From Actinomadura oligospora ATCC 43269 (GTDB taxonomy: Bacteria; Actinomycetota; Actinomycetes; Streptosporangiales; Streptosporangiaceae): a stretch of DNA of 64,000 bases. Positions 7,968 to 16,222 of this stretch are shown here, piece by piece. The translations under genes were made by a program, and so were the position numbers. Every line of letters starts with the position of its first letter. Positions within the stretch are counted from its first letter, which is position 1. Location of the stretch: assembly GCF_000518265.1 (NCBI RefSeq), contig NZ_JADG01000008.1, forward strand, positions 372,001 through 436,000, given 5' to 3'. The notes below the pieces were generated by a model, which saw nothing but the letters and a program-made list of their open reading frames with translations, did not search any database and was not told the origin of the DNA.

Positions 7968-10328
7968 GTGAAGTTGACCTTTTCCAGCGGCGGCGGAACC
8001 GACGACGCGGCGGGCCGGCACGCCCGGGTCCGGCGGCGGGGGCGCGCCGAACCGTGGCCCGCCGAGCCGCTCTGGCCCGCGCCCGACCCGGTTCGTGACC
8101 GCGAGATCCTGCTCGACCTGGCGTCCCGCCGGGCAGGGGCGGAGGCCAGGCTCTACGACGCGTACGCCGCCCGCCTTCACGACTATGCCGCGTCCGTGCT
8201 GCGCGAAGGGCCTGCCGCCGACATCGTCCACGACGTGCTGGTGGACGCGGCGCGGCGGGCCGCGCGCGTTCGTGACCGGGAGCGGCTCGGCGCGTGGTTG
8301 TACGCCGCGACCCGTGCCCGGATCCGTCGCCGCACCTTCCCGCGCCCGCGCTGGGACTGGTCGGCCGCACCCGGTGGGACGCGCCCGGCCGTCCCCGTGC
8401 AGGTGCGCGACGCCCTCGACCATCTGATGGCGGTCACGGGCCCGACCGAGCGGGAACTGCTCCTGCTCACCGGACGGCACGGCCTCACCACGGACGACCT
8501 GGAGGGTGTTCTCGGCCGTCCGGCCCGTGGGCTCCGTCGCCGCTGCGCGCTCGCCTGGCGTCACGCCGCCGAGATCGTCGCCGCCCATACCGCCGCTTCG
8601 GCCGGACTGGACGCCGGTCTGAGCCCGTCTTCGCCGCCGTCCCCATTCAAGGTGAGCGGCGCTACACCGCCGAACGGCCTTCCGTACACGGCGGCTGATC
8701 CAGTGCGTCAGGCCATCTATCCGGCTTACGGGACGCCAGCGGATGAGCGGCCCTTCGTGTCGCCTGGGCCGTCTCGCCACTCTTCGCAGGAGTTGGACGG
8801 GGTGCTGTTCGTGCCGCTTCCGACCGGAGGATTCCCGGCCGGACTGTATGAGACGCCGCCTGGTCTGGGGCTCGAGTACGAGGCGCAGAGCGGTGGCCCT
8901 GTCGCCCCTGCGTGGCGGGGCGAAGAGCAGGACGGCATCGCCGACCCGGCGCAGCGGGCAGGAGGACAGCAGGGCGGGCCCGCCGATTCGGTGGTGTGGC
9001 GGCGTGCGAAGCAGGACGTCGCCGCGGATCTGACGTCGCGGTTGGACGCGCGACGCGATGGTTCTGGTGGGCCGTGGCCGGGTGAGCGGCAGAACGAGGC
9101 CGTCAGGTCGGGGGCGTGGTCGGACCCGCAGCGTGGTGGGGATGACCAGCCGGAGTCGTGGGCGGATGCGGGGCGCAGTCGGCCCCGGGCGGAGGGCGCC
9201 CGTGAGCGGGGCTTCGGTTCGGGGCAGCGGGCGGGTGGGTGGCGTGGTGAGGGGGAGAGGGGGTTGCCGGGGGGCGTGGCGGGCGGTGGCGTCGGTGGGC
9301 CGGTGTTGCGGGTGGAGGCGTTGCTGGTGGCGCCTGTCGTGCCGCCTCCGCCGCAGCGGTTGCGGATGCGGATGCGGGTGTTGCACACGCTCGCCGACCC
9401 CGAGCTCGCGCCCTACCGGGCGGAGATCCGCGCGCGCGGTGGACGGCTCACTCCGGAGGGGCTGCCCCGGCAGCCGGACGCGACGTCGCCGGTCGCCCGT
9501 CGGACTCGTCGCGCCAGCCTGCGCACGACGCTGACCGGAGCGGCGGCCGTCACCGGGGTGCGTACGTCCGCCGCGGCCACCGCGACCGTCGGGACCGCGC
9601 TCGTTCCGCTGTTCCTGGTGCCCGCGTCCACGCCGACCACCGGGCTCGGGCTCGCGCCGGGTGGGCACGGCGGGCACAGCATTGCGAGCCCGCTGAACGG
9701 CGACCTCCCCGAGCCGCTCCCGGACAGGCCGGCGCACGACTCGGGTGTCGACGTTCCGTTCCCGACGGACGGGTTGCCTGCCGTGCCGCTGTCCTCCCCG
9801 GAGGGGGACAGCACCGCGGTGATCAGTGGGACGCCGAAGTATCCGGACGCCCCGGCGATCTCCGGGGGTGTGCCGAGCGGGATCGTGCTGCCCGACCGGC
9901 CTTCGACGCCGCCAGGATCCGAGCCGCTTCCCGTGCCGTTCGCGCCGCCGGATCTCTCTCCCGCCGTGCCGCAGGTCGTGCGCGACGTCGTGCAGGCCCT
10001 GCCGCAGGTGGTGCAGACCCTGCCGCGTGTGGTCCAGGACGTTCCGGAGATCGTGCGGGACGTTCCGCGGACGATCGCGGACGTTCCCGGGACGCTTCGG
10101 GACGTCTCGAAGGTGGTGGAGGACGTTCCGAAGACACTTCAGGACGTCCCTCATGTGGTTCAGGACGTCCCGCATGTGGTGCGGGACGTGCCCAAGGCTC
10201 TTCAGGACGTGCCCGCGGTGGTCCGGGACCTGCCCGCGGCGATCTCCGGAGTGACCGGGACGGCGTCGCCGTCTGCGCGGACCGGTGGGCTCGATGTTTC
10301 GGATGGGGCCGGAGGCGGGCAGCGCTGA
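7968..10328 (+). CDS. Sigma-70-like (ECF-type) protein with membrane segment and heptad-repeat C-terminal tail, 786 aa
   Basis: Residues about 40-200 resemble an ECF sigma factor: a region 2-like part (RLYDAYAARLHDYAASVL, then DIVHDVLVDAARRAARV and LGAWLYAATRARIRRR) and a degenerate region 4-like part (PTERELLLLTGRHGLTTDDLEGVLGRPARGLRRR). A long Gly/Arg/Ser-rich, probably disordered, region follows. Next come a possible zinc-less anti-sigma-like segment (VLHTLADPELAPYRAEIR), one hydrophobic segment (TATVGTALVPLFLVPAST, about residue 540) and about 13 heptads of the form VV(R/Q)DVP(x). Long C-terminal extensions with a membrane segment occur in some actinobacterial ECF proteins. Start GTG follows GGGGGGC. 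Whether it is a true sigma factor is uncertain. Confidence 0.65.
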   Translation: MKLTFSSGGGTDDAAGRHARVRRRGRAEPWPAEPLWPAPDPVRDREILLDLASRRAGAEARLYDAYAARLHDYAASVLREGPAADIVHDVLVDAARRAARVRDRERLGAWLYAATRARIRRRTFPRPRWDWSAAPGGTRPAVPVQVRDALDHLMAVTGPTERELLLLTGRHGLTTDDLEGVLGRPARGLRRRCALAWRHAAEIVAAHTAASAGLDAGLSPSSPPSPFKVSGATPPNGLPYTAADPVRQAIYPAYGTPADERPFVSPGPSRHSSQELDGVLFVPLPTGGFPAGLYETPPGLGLEYEAQSGGPVAPAWRGEEQDGIADPAQRAGGQQGGPADSVVWRRAKQDVAADLTSRLDARRDGSGGPWPGERQNEAVRSGAWSDPQRGGDDQPESWADAGRSRPRAEGARERGFGSGQRAGGWRGEGERGLPGGVAGGGVGGPVLRVEALLVAPVVPPPPQRLRMRMRVLHTLADPELAPYRAEIRARGGRLTPEGLPRQPDATSPVARRTRRASLRTTLTGAAAVTGVRTSAAATATVGTALVPLFLVPASTPTTGLGLAPGGHGGHSIASPLNGDLPEPLPDRPAHDSGVDVPFPTDGLPAVPLSSPEGDSTAVISGTPKYPDAPAISGGVPSGIVLPDRPSTPPGSEPLPVPFAPPDLSPAVPQVVRDVVQALPQVVQTLPRVVQDVPEIVRDVPRTIADVPGTLRDVSKVVEDVPKTLQDVPHVVQDVPHVVRDVPKALQDVPAVVRDLPAAISGVTGTASPSARTGGLDVSDGAGGGQR
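9966..10247 (+). repeat. 21-bp tandem repeats encoding a VV-x-D-V-P-x heptad array
   Basis: Thirteen or so consecutive 7-residue units (e.g. VVQTLPR, VVQDVPE, IVRDVPR, TLQDVPH, VVRDVPK) in the C-terminal tail of the sigma-like protein. At DNA level the units are imperfect 21-bp repeats (core ggacgt(t/c)cc). A Pro in each heptad rules out a coiled coil. An extended or beta-helical stalk on the far side of the membrane is more likely. Confidence 0.8.
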
Positions 10329-10430
10329 GGGGGACGTGCCGCACGTGATCGGGGGCGTGTCGCGTGGTGGACGGCGACGACTTCGGCGTGGTCTGGCGGT
10401 CCACCTGTCGAGCGACGAAAGGAGCGAGTG

Positions 10431-11036
10431 ATGGGCATCGTCTACACCGAAATGTCGGTCTCGCTGGACGGATACATCGCGGGACCCGGCGAGACGGGCT
10501 TCGACCGGTTGTTCCGCTGGTACGAGAACGGCGACATCGTCTGGGAGACGGCGCTGCCGGGCCTCACCTTCCGGATGACCGAGGAGAGCACGCGCGTGGT
10601 TCGGGAGGAGATCGCCAAGACGGGCGCGTTCGTCGTCGGACGCAGGCTGTTCGACCTCACCAACGGGTGGGAGGGGCGGCATCCGTTCGACATCCCGGTG
10701 GTGGTGCTGACCCACGAGGTGCCCAAGGACTGGCCGCACCTCGACACCGCGCCGTTCACGTTCGTCACCGAGGGCGGCGTGGAGGCGGCGGTCGCGACGG
10801 CGAAGGAGGTCGCGAACGGCGGGAACGTCGGGGTGAACGGCGGGACGATCGCCACGCAGTGCCTCGACGCGGGGCTGCTGGACGAGGTGGGCATGGCGCT
10901 CGTCCCGGTGATGCTGGGCGGCGGCGTGCCCTACTTCGGCCCGCTCGAGAACGGCCCGCTCGACCTGGAGGGCCCGATCAGGACCGTCCAGGGCAAGGAC
11001 GTCACGCACCTTCGCTATCGCGTCCGCCGCGGCTGA
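10431..11036 (+). CDS. RibD C-terminal/dihydrofolate-reductase-like oxidoreductase, 201 aa
   Basis: A stand-alone RibD_C-type fold: N-terminal strand and loop MGIVYTEMSVSLDGYIAGP, the GAFVVGRRLFDLTNGW segment where the pyridine nucleotide sits, GGNVGVNGGTIATQCLDAGLLDEVGMALVPVMLGGGVPYF in the C-terminal half. Actinomycetes carry many such NADPH-binding paralogues of unknown substrate, and two more occur in this window (41459 and 44485). The ATG at 10431 has an AAAGGAG site 6 bp upstream and is preferred over the overlapping GTG at 10428. There is no obvious operon partner. Confidence 0.85.
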   Translation: MGIVYTEMSVSLDGYIAGPGETGFDRLFRWYENGDIVWETALPGLTFRMTEESTRVVREEIAKTGAFVVGRRLFDLTNGWEGRHPFDIPVVVLTHEVPKDWPHLDTAPFTFVTEGGVEAAVATAKEVANGGNVGVNGGTIATQCLDAGLLDEVGMALVPVMLGGGVPYFGPLENGPLDLEGPIRTVQGKDVTHLRYRVRRG

Positions 11037-11131
11037 CCTGCGGAGCCGGAGCCCTCCGCCCATGAGCGGGGGCGCAGTGCCCGAGGAGGCGGGGCGGCCC
11101 GGAGGCGGCGGTCGGCGGGTGTGGGCGGAGG

Positions 11132-11551
11132 TCATGCGACGGTGGGCCAGTCCCAGCCGAGCTGGGCGAAGAGGCCGAGGCGGTCGGAGACGGCGCGGAT
11201 CTCACTGATCAGGCCCTCCCGCAGCGTGAAGATGAGGATCATCTCGGTCTCGAACGAGCGGCCGGTGGGGACGGGCATGCGCGGGTGCGTGCCCGTGTGG
11301 GTGCCGGTGTGCGTGCAGCGGGCGACGACGGTGTCGCCGGAGACGACGAGCTGCTGGACCCGGCAGTGGTAGTCGCCGAACGCCTGCAGCTGCATGGCGA
11401 TCGCGTCGAACGCGGCGCCGGGCTCGTCCGGCTCGCCGTGGATGATCTTGTTGTGGTCGACCACGTCGGCGGCCATGTGGTGGCACAGGTCGGCGAGGCG
11501 GCGCTCGTTGACGGCGGCGAAGAACCCGGTGACGACATCGGTGGCGGACAT
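11132..11551 (-). CDS. SnoaL-like (NTF2-fold) protein, 139 aa
   Basis: Small alpha+beta cone protein of the SnoaL/limonene-epoxide-hydrolase-like superfamily. It shows TDVVTGFFAAVNERRLADL at the N terminus, ADVVDHNKIIHGEPDEPGAAF, the QAFGDYHCRVQQLVVSGDTVVARC strand pair, and THTGTHPRMPVPTGRSFETEMILIFTLREGLISEIRAV. Members are enzymes in polyketide tailoring or merely ligand-binding proteins, so function stays open. It is divergent from a TetR regulator, with duplicated operator-like palindromes in the 88-bp gap, so it is the probable target of that regulator. Confidence 0.8.
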   Translation of the reverse strand: MSATDVVTGFFAAVNERRLADLCHHMAADVVDHNKIIHGEPDEPGAAFDAIAMQLQAFGDYHCRVQQLVVSGDTVVARCTHTGTHTGTHPRMPVPTGRSFETEMILIFTLREGLISEIRAVSDRLGLFAQLGWDWPTVA

Positions 11552-11560
11552 GTCCACCCT

Positions 11561-11619
11561 CTCTCTTACGGTGTAAGACGTTCGGACGCGTCTATGATGC
11601 GTCTTACGCCGTAAGAGAG
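11561..11619. promoter_or_regulatory. Duplicated palindromic operator between SnoaL-like gene and TetR gene
   Basis: Two related palindromes, CTTACGGTGTAAG (11565-11577) and CTTACGCCGTAAG (11603-11615), lie 38 bp apart centre to centre. Together with flanks they form a larger inverted repeat (11561-11580 against 11600-11619, 19 of 20 positions complementary). Position between divergent genes and dyad symmetry are what TetR-family operators look like. Binding to both would repress both promoters. Confidence 0.7.
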
Positions 11620-11639
11620 TCAAGTCGGAAGGAGACTCT

Positions 11640-12245
11640 GTGGGTAAACCCGTCGGCCTCACCCGGGACCGGGTCCTGGACGCCGCGCTGGCCCTGGTCG
11701 ACCGCGATGGCCCGGCCAAGCTGTCCATGCGCCGCCTGGGCGCCGAGCTGGGCGTCGAGGCGATGACGCTGTACCACTACGTCCCGAACAAGGACGCTCT
11801 GCTGGATGGGCTCGTCGAACGCGTGATCGCCGGGGCGCGTCCACGCCCCGTGCCCGGCAGCCTCGACTGGATCGTCGACTTCGCCCGCTCGTTGCGTCGC
11901 GAGCTGCTCGCGCACCCGCGCGTCGTCCCGCTGCTGGCGTCACGGCCGATGAGCACGCCGGGTGGTCTCGACCTCCTCGAGGAGGCGCTCGCGGCGCTGG
12001 CCGATATCGGCCTGACGCCCCTCGAATCCCTCGGGCTGCTCAACACGGTCGCCACGTTCACGGTCGGCCACGTCCTCGCCGAGGTGCCCACCGGCGACGA
12101 GCCCGAGCTTCCTGACCTGGGGAAACACCCGCGCGTCGCGCAGGCGGTGGCGGACGGCCTCGGCACCCCGTCCGATCACGAGGCCCGATTCGAGCGAGCC
12201 CTCACCGCCATTTTGACCGGCCTTGCCCCGGTCGGTGAACGATGA
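11640..12245 (+). CDS. TetR-family transcriptional regulator (TetR_C-like), 201 aa
   Basis: N-terminal helix-turn-helix: LTRDRVLDAALALVDRDG, then LSMRRLGAELGVEAMTLYHYVPNKDALLDGLVERVI, the classic TetR pattern with MTLYHYVPNK recognition-helix end. The C-terminal domain (residues 75-200) with 'RELLAHPRVVPLLASRP' and 'FTVGHVLAEV' matches the tetracycline-repressor C-terminal group rather than the generic one. The GTG start has an AAGGAG site. It probably represses itself and the divergent SnoaL-like gene through the palindromes at 11561-11619. The ligand is unknown. Confidence 0.9.
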   Translation: MGKPVGLTRDRVLDAALALVDRDGPAKLSMRRLGAELGVEAMTLYHYVPNKDALLDGLVERVIAGARPRPVPGSLDWIVDFARSLRRELLAHPRVVPLLASRPMSTPGGLDLLEEALAALADIGLTPLESLGLLNTVATFTVGHVLAEVPTGDEPELPDLGKHPRVAQAVADGLGTPSDHEARFERALTAILTGLAPVGER

Positions 12246-12402
12246 TGGTCCGATGATCCCGACCCGGCCGGGGCGGCCGGGCGGCGGGGAATGGCGGGGT
12301 GGTCAGGCGGTGGGAACGGGAGGTCACTGAATTCCCGCCCGCACGGAGGGTGTCGCGGCGCATGCTTGGGGAGTCCGGCTCCGGGTGCTGACAGGAGGGC
12401 GC

Positions 12403-12615
12403 ATGAGGGTGGTCACTCTGTGGCGCACTCGTGACGGCACCTATGCGGTCAGGGACGACCAGATGCGGCTGCTCGCGGAGTTCTGGGCCGAGAAGGAGGG
12501 GTGGTGGCGGGGCGAACTGGCCGACGGGACCGTCCGGCGGCTGTGGGTTCCGGTCAGGGACGGGGATGAGGAGACCGCCGCACGCGAGGTCACCAAACGC
12601 CTGTTGAGCCGGTGA
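12403..12615 (+). CDS. Small hypothetical protein, 70 aa
   Basis: The ATG at 12403 is preceded by a good AGGAGGG site at 12393-12399. The product (MRVVTLWRTRDGTYAVRDDQ...) is rich in Trp and charged residues, with segment AEFWAEKEGWWRGELADGTVRRLWVPV. It looks like a compact beta-rich cytosolic protein. I recognise no family. It stands alone between the TetR gene and a minus-strand membrane protein. Confidence 0.6.
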   Translation: MRVVTLWRTRDGTYAVRDDQMRLLAEFWAEKEGWWRGELADGTVRRLWVPVRDGDEETAAREVTKRLLSR

Positions 12616-12720
12616 CAGAAGTGTGGCGCGGATGCCCCCGTGGTTTCCGCGCCGTGATCGATCCTCGCGGGTCGTCCGGGGGCCGCGTATCCGCTCTCCT
12701 ACTCAGATCCGGCTGGGTGG

Positions 12721-13380
12721 TCAGCGTCCCGGGGTGGAGAAGATCTGGTTCAGCCAGCGGAAGACCGGGCCGAGCGTCGCGTCCCAGACCGCGCGGATCC
12801 CGCGTCCGACCGGGCGCGCCACGTTCACCCAGACCCACCGGACGGGCAGCGCGACGAGGTACTTCAGCGGGACGACCAGCGTGTAGTACAGCACCCGTCC
12901 GGCGATCCACCAGGCCCGGCTCAGCACCGGGAACAGGGCGTTCTCCCAGATCCAGGCCAGGCCGCGTCCGATCGGGGCGAGCACGTGGCGCCACAGGAAC
13001 GTCAGCGGCACGACGATCAGGATGTTCAGCACCCACGCGATCGCGGTCGCGATCGGGAGCAGTACGTACCGGCCGAACCAGGCCAGACCCGCCCAGAGGC
13101 CGCGTCCGATCCAGGCGAGGAACGCGCCGAGTAGCCGCAGCGGGGGGAGCAGCAGCGTCTTCCACAGCCAGATCAGGGGCTTGACCAGCAGGAAGTGGAG
13201 CGCGATGCCGATCGGGCGCAGGACATACCGGCCGAACTGGACCAGCACCCATCCGATCCCGCGCCCGAGCAGGTTGAGCAGCTCCCAGGCAAGCCGGAAC
13301 GGCAGCGCGATGACCACGGCGGGCCAGAGAAGGCAGCCGGGCGCGGAAGAGTCGTTCGGCCTGGTCAAGGTGTCTCCCAT
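12721..13380 (-). CDS. Hydrophobic, Trp-rich repeat membrane protein, 219 aa
   Basis: Nearly the whole protein is a chain of hydrophobic/amphipathic segments carrying a recurring pattern R-(Y/H)-V-L-x-P-I-(G/A) followed by W-rich stretches: GRYVLRPIGIALHF, GRYVLLPIATAIAW, RHVLAPIGRGLAWIW and VARPVGRGIRAVW, about 40-45 residues apart. The repeated P-I-G and a Trp every few residues suggest internal duplication. Membrane topology is unclear because charged residues punctuate each segment. I know of no function. The ATG at 13380 (MGDTLTRPNDSS) gives a short polar N terminus. A 29-bp inverted repeat lies just upstream. Confidence 0.6.
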   Translation of the reverse strand: MGDTLTRPNDSSAPGCLLWPAVVIALPFRLAWELLNLLGRGIGWVLVQFGRYVLRPIGIALHFLLVKPLIWLWKTLLLPPLRLLGAFLAWIGRGLWAGLAWFGRYVLLPIATAIAWVLNILIVVPLTFLWRHVLAPIGRGLAWIWENALFPVLSRAWWIAGRVLYYTLVVPLKYLVALPVRWVWVNVARPVGRGIRAVWDATLGPVFRWLNQIFSTPGR

Positions 13381-13411
13381 GTCGTGCTCAGCCCCGAAGT
13401 CACGACTATGA

Positions 13412-13478
13412 CGGTTCAGGGCGAGAGGTGGTTCAAAACCGTACTCCTAGGTTTTGAACCACCTCTCGCCCTGAACCG
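13412..13478. repeat. 29-bp perfect inverted repeat, 9-nt loop
   Basis: The arm 13412-13440 is exactly complementary to 13450-13478, with loop gtactccta. It lies between the 3' end of the DUF488 gene and the 5' end of the membrane protein gene, both on the minus strand. There is no T-run on either side. It may terminate DUF488 transcription by a stable hairpin, as often inferred in high-G+C bacteria, or be a small dispersed palindromic repeat. The perfection of a 29-bp arm is unusual for either. Confidence 0.85.
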
Positions 13479-13543
13479 CCCATGCTGTGCCAGTTGATCG
13501 GCACGACACGAGGCGGAGGCCGACAAGGAGTGGGGGCGCGGCC

Positions 13544-13897
13544 TCAGCCGAGGAGGCGGCGGCGGAGGACGGGGAGGTGGCTCTCCTCGATCTCCTTCGT
13601 CGCGGTGAGCAGCGTGACCGGCCCGCTCTCGGCGAGTTCGCGCAGGTGGTGGACGATCTCGACGCGTTCCGGGTCGTCCAGTTCGGCGCGGTAGCGGTCG
13701 GCGAACTCGGCCTTCTTCGCCGGGTCGTGGCCGTACCACTTGCGCAGTTCGTCCGACGGGGCGACCTGCTTGTCCCACTCGGTCAGCTCGGCGTGCTCCT
13801 TGGACAGGCCACGCGGCCACAGCCGGTCCACCAGCACGCGCGCGCCGTCCGCCGCCTCGGGCGCGTCGTACGCGCGCCGCATCCGGAATTCCCCCAT
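13544..13897 (-). CDS. DUF488 family protein, 117 aa
   Basis: Short DUF488 protein of the MarR/uroporphyrin-neighbour type: residues RVLVDRLWPRGLSKEHAELTEWDKQVAPSDELRKWYGHDP, then 'LLTATKEIEESHLPVLRR'. The family is widespread and structurally nucleoside-binding-like, with unknown activity. The ATG at 13897 has an AGGAGGG site upstream, which fixes the start despite an open frame further up. It is divergent from the ThDP enzyme gene (127-bp gap). Confidence 0.85.
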   Translation of the reverse strand: MGEFRMRRAYDAPEAADGARVLVDRLWPRGLSKEHAELTEWDKQVAPSDELRKWYGHDPAKKAEFADRYRAELDDPERVEIVHHLRELAESGPVTLLTATKEIEESHLPVLRRRLLG

Positions 13898-14024
13898 GGA
13901 GACCCTCCTACCCGCGATGCGAGGGCCGGCCCGTTCGCGTTCGGGGAGGTTGTGAGGGTTGGCTCTGCCGGTGTCCGGGGATCCTGGCCAAAGATGATCG
14001 TTTCGTTTCGGGGGAGGCGCGGAC

Positions 14025-15758
14025 ATGGCGACGGTCGCCGAGCAGCTCATCGAGATCCTGCGGCAGGTGGGCGTCCGGCGCGTCTACGGAGTGGTCGGGG
14101 ACAGCCTGAACCCGGTCGTGGACGCCGTCCGGCGGGCGGACGGGATCGAGTGGGCGCACGTCCGCAACGAGGAGGCCGGGGCGTTCGCGGCAGCCGCCGA
14201 GGCGCAGCTCACCGGGCGTCTCGCGGTCTGCGCGGGCAGCTGCGGACCGGGCAACACGCACCTGATCAACGGCCTGTACGACGCGCAGCGCACGGGAGCG
14301 CCCGTGCTCGCGATCGCCTCCCAGATCCCGAGCGCGCAGATCGGGATGGGGTTCTTCCAGGAGACCCATCCGGAGCGCGTGTTCGCCGAGTGCAGCGTCT
14401 ACCGGGAGCTGGTGAGCGGTCCCGAGCAGATGCCCCGGATCGTCCGGACGGCGGTCCAGCACGCGGTCGGGCTCGGCGGCGTCTCCGTGCTCGCGCTGCC
14501 CGGCGACGTCGCCGACCGGGTCGTCGCGGCCCCGGTCGGGCAATCGGACCTGCTCGTCCAGCAGGGCGTCCTGCATCCGCCCGCCGACCAGGTCGACCAG
14601 CTCGCGAGCCTGCTGAACCGCGCGGAGAGGGTGATGCTGTTCTGCGGGGACGGCGTGCGGGGCGCGCACGACGAGGTGATGGGCCTGGCCCGGAAGGTGC
14701 TGTCGCCGATCGGGCACTCGCTGCGCGGCAAGGAGTGGATCCAGTACGACAACCCGTTCGACGTGGGGATGAGCGGGCTGCTCGGCTACGGCGCCTGCTA
14801 CGACGCGATGCGCGAGGCCGACCTGGTCCTGCTGCTCGGCACGGACTTCCCGTACGACCAGTTCCTGCCGGGGAAGCGGACCGTCCAGATCGACGTCGAC
14901 GCGTCGCGGCTCGGCCGCCGGACACCGCTGGAGCTGGCCGTCCACGGGGACGTCGGGGAGACGTTGCGGCAGCTCAGCGGCAAGGTCAGGCAGAAGACCG
15001 ATGTGTCGTACCTGGACGGGATGCTGCGCAAACACACCCGTTCGCTGGAGAAGGTCGTCGACGCCTACACCCGCGACATCGAGCACCACACCCCGATCCA
15101 TCCCGAGTACGCCGCGTCCGTGCTGGACGACGTCGCCGCCGAGGACGCGGTCTTCACCGTGGACACCGGCATGTGCAACGTGTGGGCCGCGCGCTACCTC
15201 ACCCCGAACGGGCGCCGCCGCATCATCGGGTCGTTCCTGCACGGTTCGATGGCGAACGCGATGCCGCACGCGATCGGCGCGCAGTTCGCCTACCCGGGCC
15301 GGCAGGTGATCTCGGTGTCCGGGGACGGCGGGCTGAGCATGCTGCTCGGCGACCTGATCACGATCCGGCAGCACCGGCTGCCGGTGAAGATCGTCCTGTT
15401 CGACAACGGGTCGCTCAGCATGGTCGAGCTTGAGATGCTCGTGGACGGCCTGCCCGCGCACGGCACCGACAACGGCGAGGTCGACTACGCGGGTATCGCG
15501 CGCGCGGTAGGCATCGAGGCGGAACGCGTCGAGGACCCTGGACGCGTCCGGGCGGCCCTGACGGACGCGTTCGCCACCGACGGGCCGTTCCTGGTGCATC
15601 TGCTCACCGACCCGAACGCGCTGTCCATCCCGCCCCGGATCACCGGCGCCCAGGTCAAGGGCTTCGCGCTCGCCGCGGGACGGACCGTCCTCAACGGCGG
15701 CGTCGGCAAGATGCTCGACCTCGCGCGCAGCAACCTCCGCAACATCCCCCGCCCCTGA
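14025..15758 (+). CDS. poxB: Thiamine-diphosphate enzyme, pyruvate oxidase / pyruvate:quinone dehydrogenase type, 577 aa
   Basis: Three-domain ThDP enzyme. The N-terminal Pyr domain carries the catalytic Glu in WAHVRNEEAGAFAAAAEAQLTG and the ACAGSCGPGNTHLINGLYDA-like loop. The central FAD/nucleotide domain holds VMLFCGDGVRGAHDEV. The C-terminal PP domain has GDGGLSMLLGDLITIRQH with KIVLFDNGSLSMVELEM as the Mg-ThDP motif. Length and overall pattern match PoxB-type enzymes that convert pyruvate to acetate and CO2 and hand electrons to quinone. An acetolactate-synthase-like role is less likely because no small subunit is nearby. ATG start in a purine-rich context. It appears monocistronic. Confidence 0.85.
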   Translation: MATVAEQLIEILRQVGVRRVYGVVGDSLNPVVDAVRRADGIEWAHVRNEEAGAFAAAAEAQLTGRLAVCAGSCGPGNTHLINGLYDAQRTGAPVLAIASQIPSAQIGMGFFQETHPERVFAECSVYRELVSGPEQMPRIVRTAVQHAVGLGGVSVLALPGDVADRVVAAPVGQSDLLVQQGVLHPPADQVDQLASLLNRAERVMLFCGDGVRGAHDEVMGLARKVLSPIGHSLRGKEWIQYDNPFDVGMSGLLGYGACYDAMREADLVLLLGTDFPYDQFLPGKRTVQIDVDASRLGRRTPLELAVHGDVGETLRQLSGKVRQKTDVSYLDGMLRKHTRSLEKVVDAYTRDIEHHTPIHPEYAASVLDDVAAEDAVFTVDTGMCNVWAARYLTPNGRRRIIGSFLHGSMANAMPHAIGAQFAYPGRQVISVSGDGGLSMLLGDLITIRQHRLPVKIVLFDNGSLSMVELEMLVDGLPAHGTDNGEVDYAGIARAVGIEAERVEDPGRVRAALTDAFATDGPFLVHLLTDPNALSIPPRITGAQVKGFALAAGRTVLNGGVGKMLDLARSNLRNIPRP

Positions 15759-15820
15759 GCCTCGGCCACCCGGGACGGACGGGCGTCAGCCGGTCCGCGG
15801 CACGCAGGCCGAAAGTGGGG

Positions 15821-16222
15821 TCAGCGCGGGCCGGGGAGGTCGACGTCGAACCATAGATGCGTGCCCGTGGACGACTGCTCCAGGCCCCATTCGGAGGCGA
15901 GCACGTCGATGACCGTGAGGCCGCGGCCGTGGTCGATGCGGTCGGTGCCGTGCGGGTCGTCCTGCCGCGCGGGGCCGCCGTCGCGGACCGCGACCCGCAG
16001 CCGCCGCCCGTCGGACGTGATCCGGACCCGGATCGGCCCGGTGCCGTGCAGCACGGCGTTCGCGATGGCCTCGGCGCCCATCAGCTCGACGTCGTCGAGC
16101 AGCGTCTCGTCGTCGATCAGCTTCGCCGCGCGCTCGCGGACCGTGCGCCGCACGGCCTGCCCCTCGGGCCGTCCGCCGGTGAGGACGAGCTCGTCGCCGA
16201 GGAGCTGCATCACGCCGGTCAC
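15821..16222 (-). CDS. ATP-binding protein, anti-sigma-factor/serine kinase type (HATPase_c), about 133 aa
   Basis: Compact GHKL ATPase of the SpoIIAB/RsbW-like type common in actinomycetes: N-box 'ELMGAEAIANAVLHG' and G-boxes 'VAVRDGGPARQDD' and 'DHGRGLTVIDVLASEWGLE', ending in GTHLWFDVDLP. Such proteins bind or phosphorylate anti-anti-sigma partners, or have diverged roles. GTG at 16222 and ATG at 16210 are both possible starts; the conserved domain begins after both. No partner gene is adjacent. Confidence 0.8.
   Translation of the reverse strand: MTGVMQLLGDELVLTGGRPEGQAVRRTVRERAAKLIDDETLLDDVELMGAEAIANAVLHGTGPIRVRITSDGRRLRVAVRDGGPARQDDPHGTDRIDHGRGLTVIDVLASEWGLEQSSTGTHLWFDVDLPGPR

Noticed and set aside
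7923..11135. A 1070-codon open frame on the minus strand opposite the sigma-like and RibD-type genes
   Set aside because: High-G+C genomes keep antisense frames open. It has no start with a ribosome site, is Arg/Pro-rich, and covers two well-supported + strand genes.
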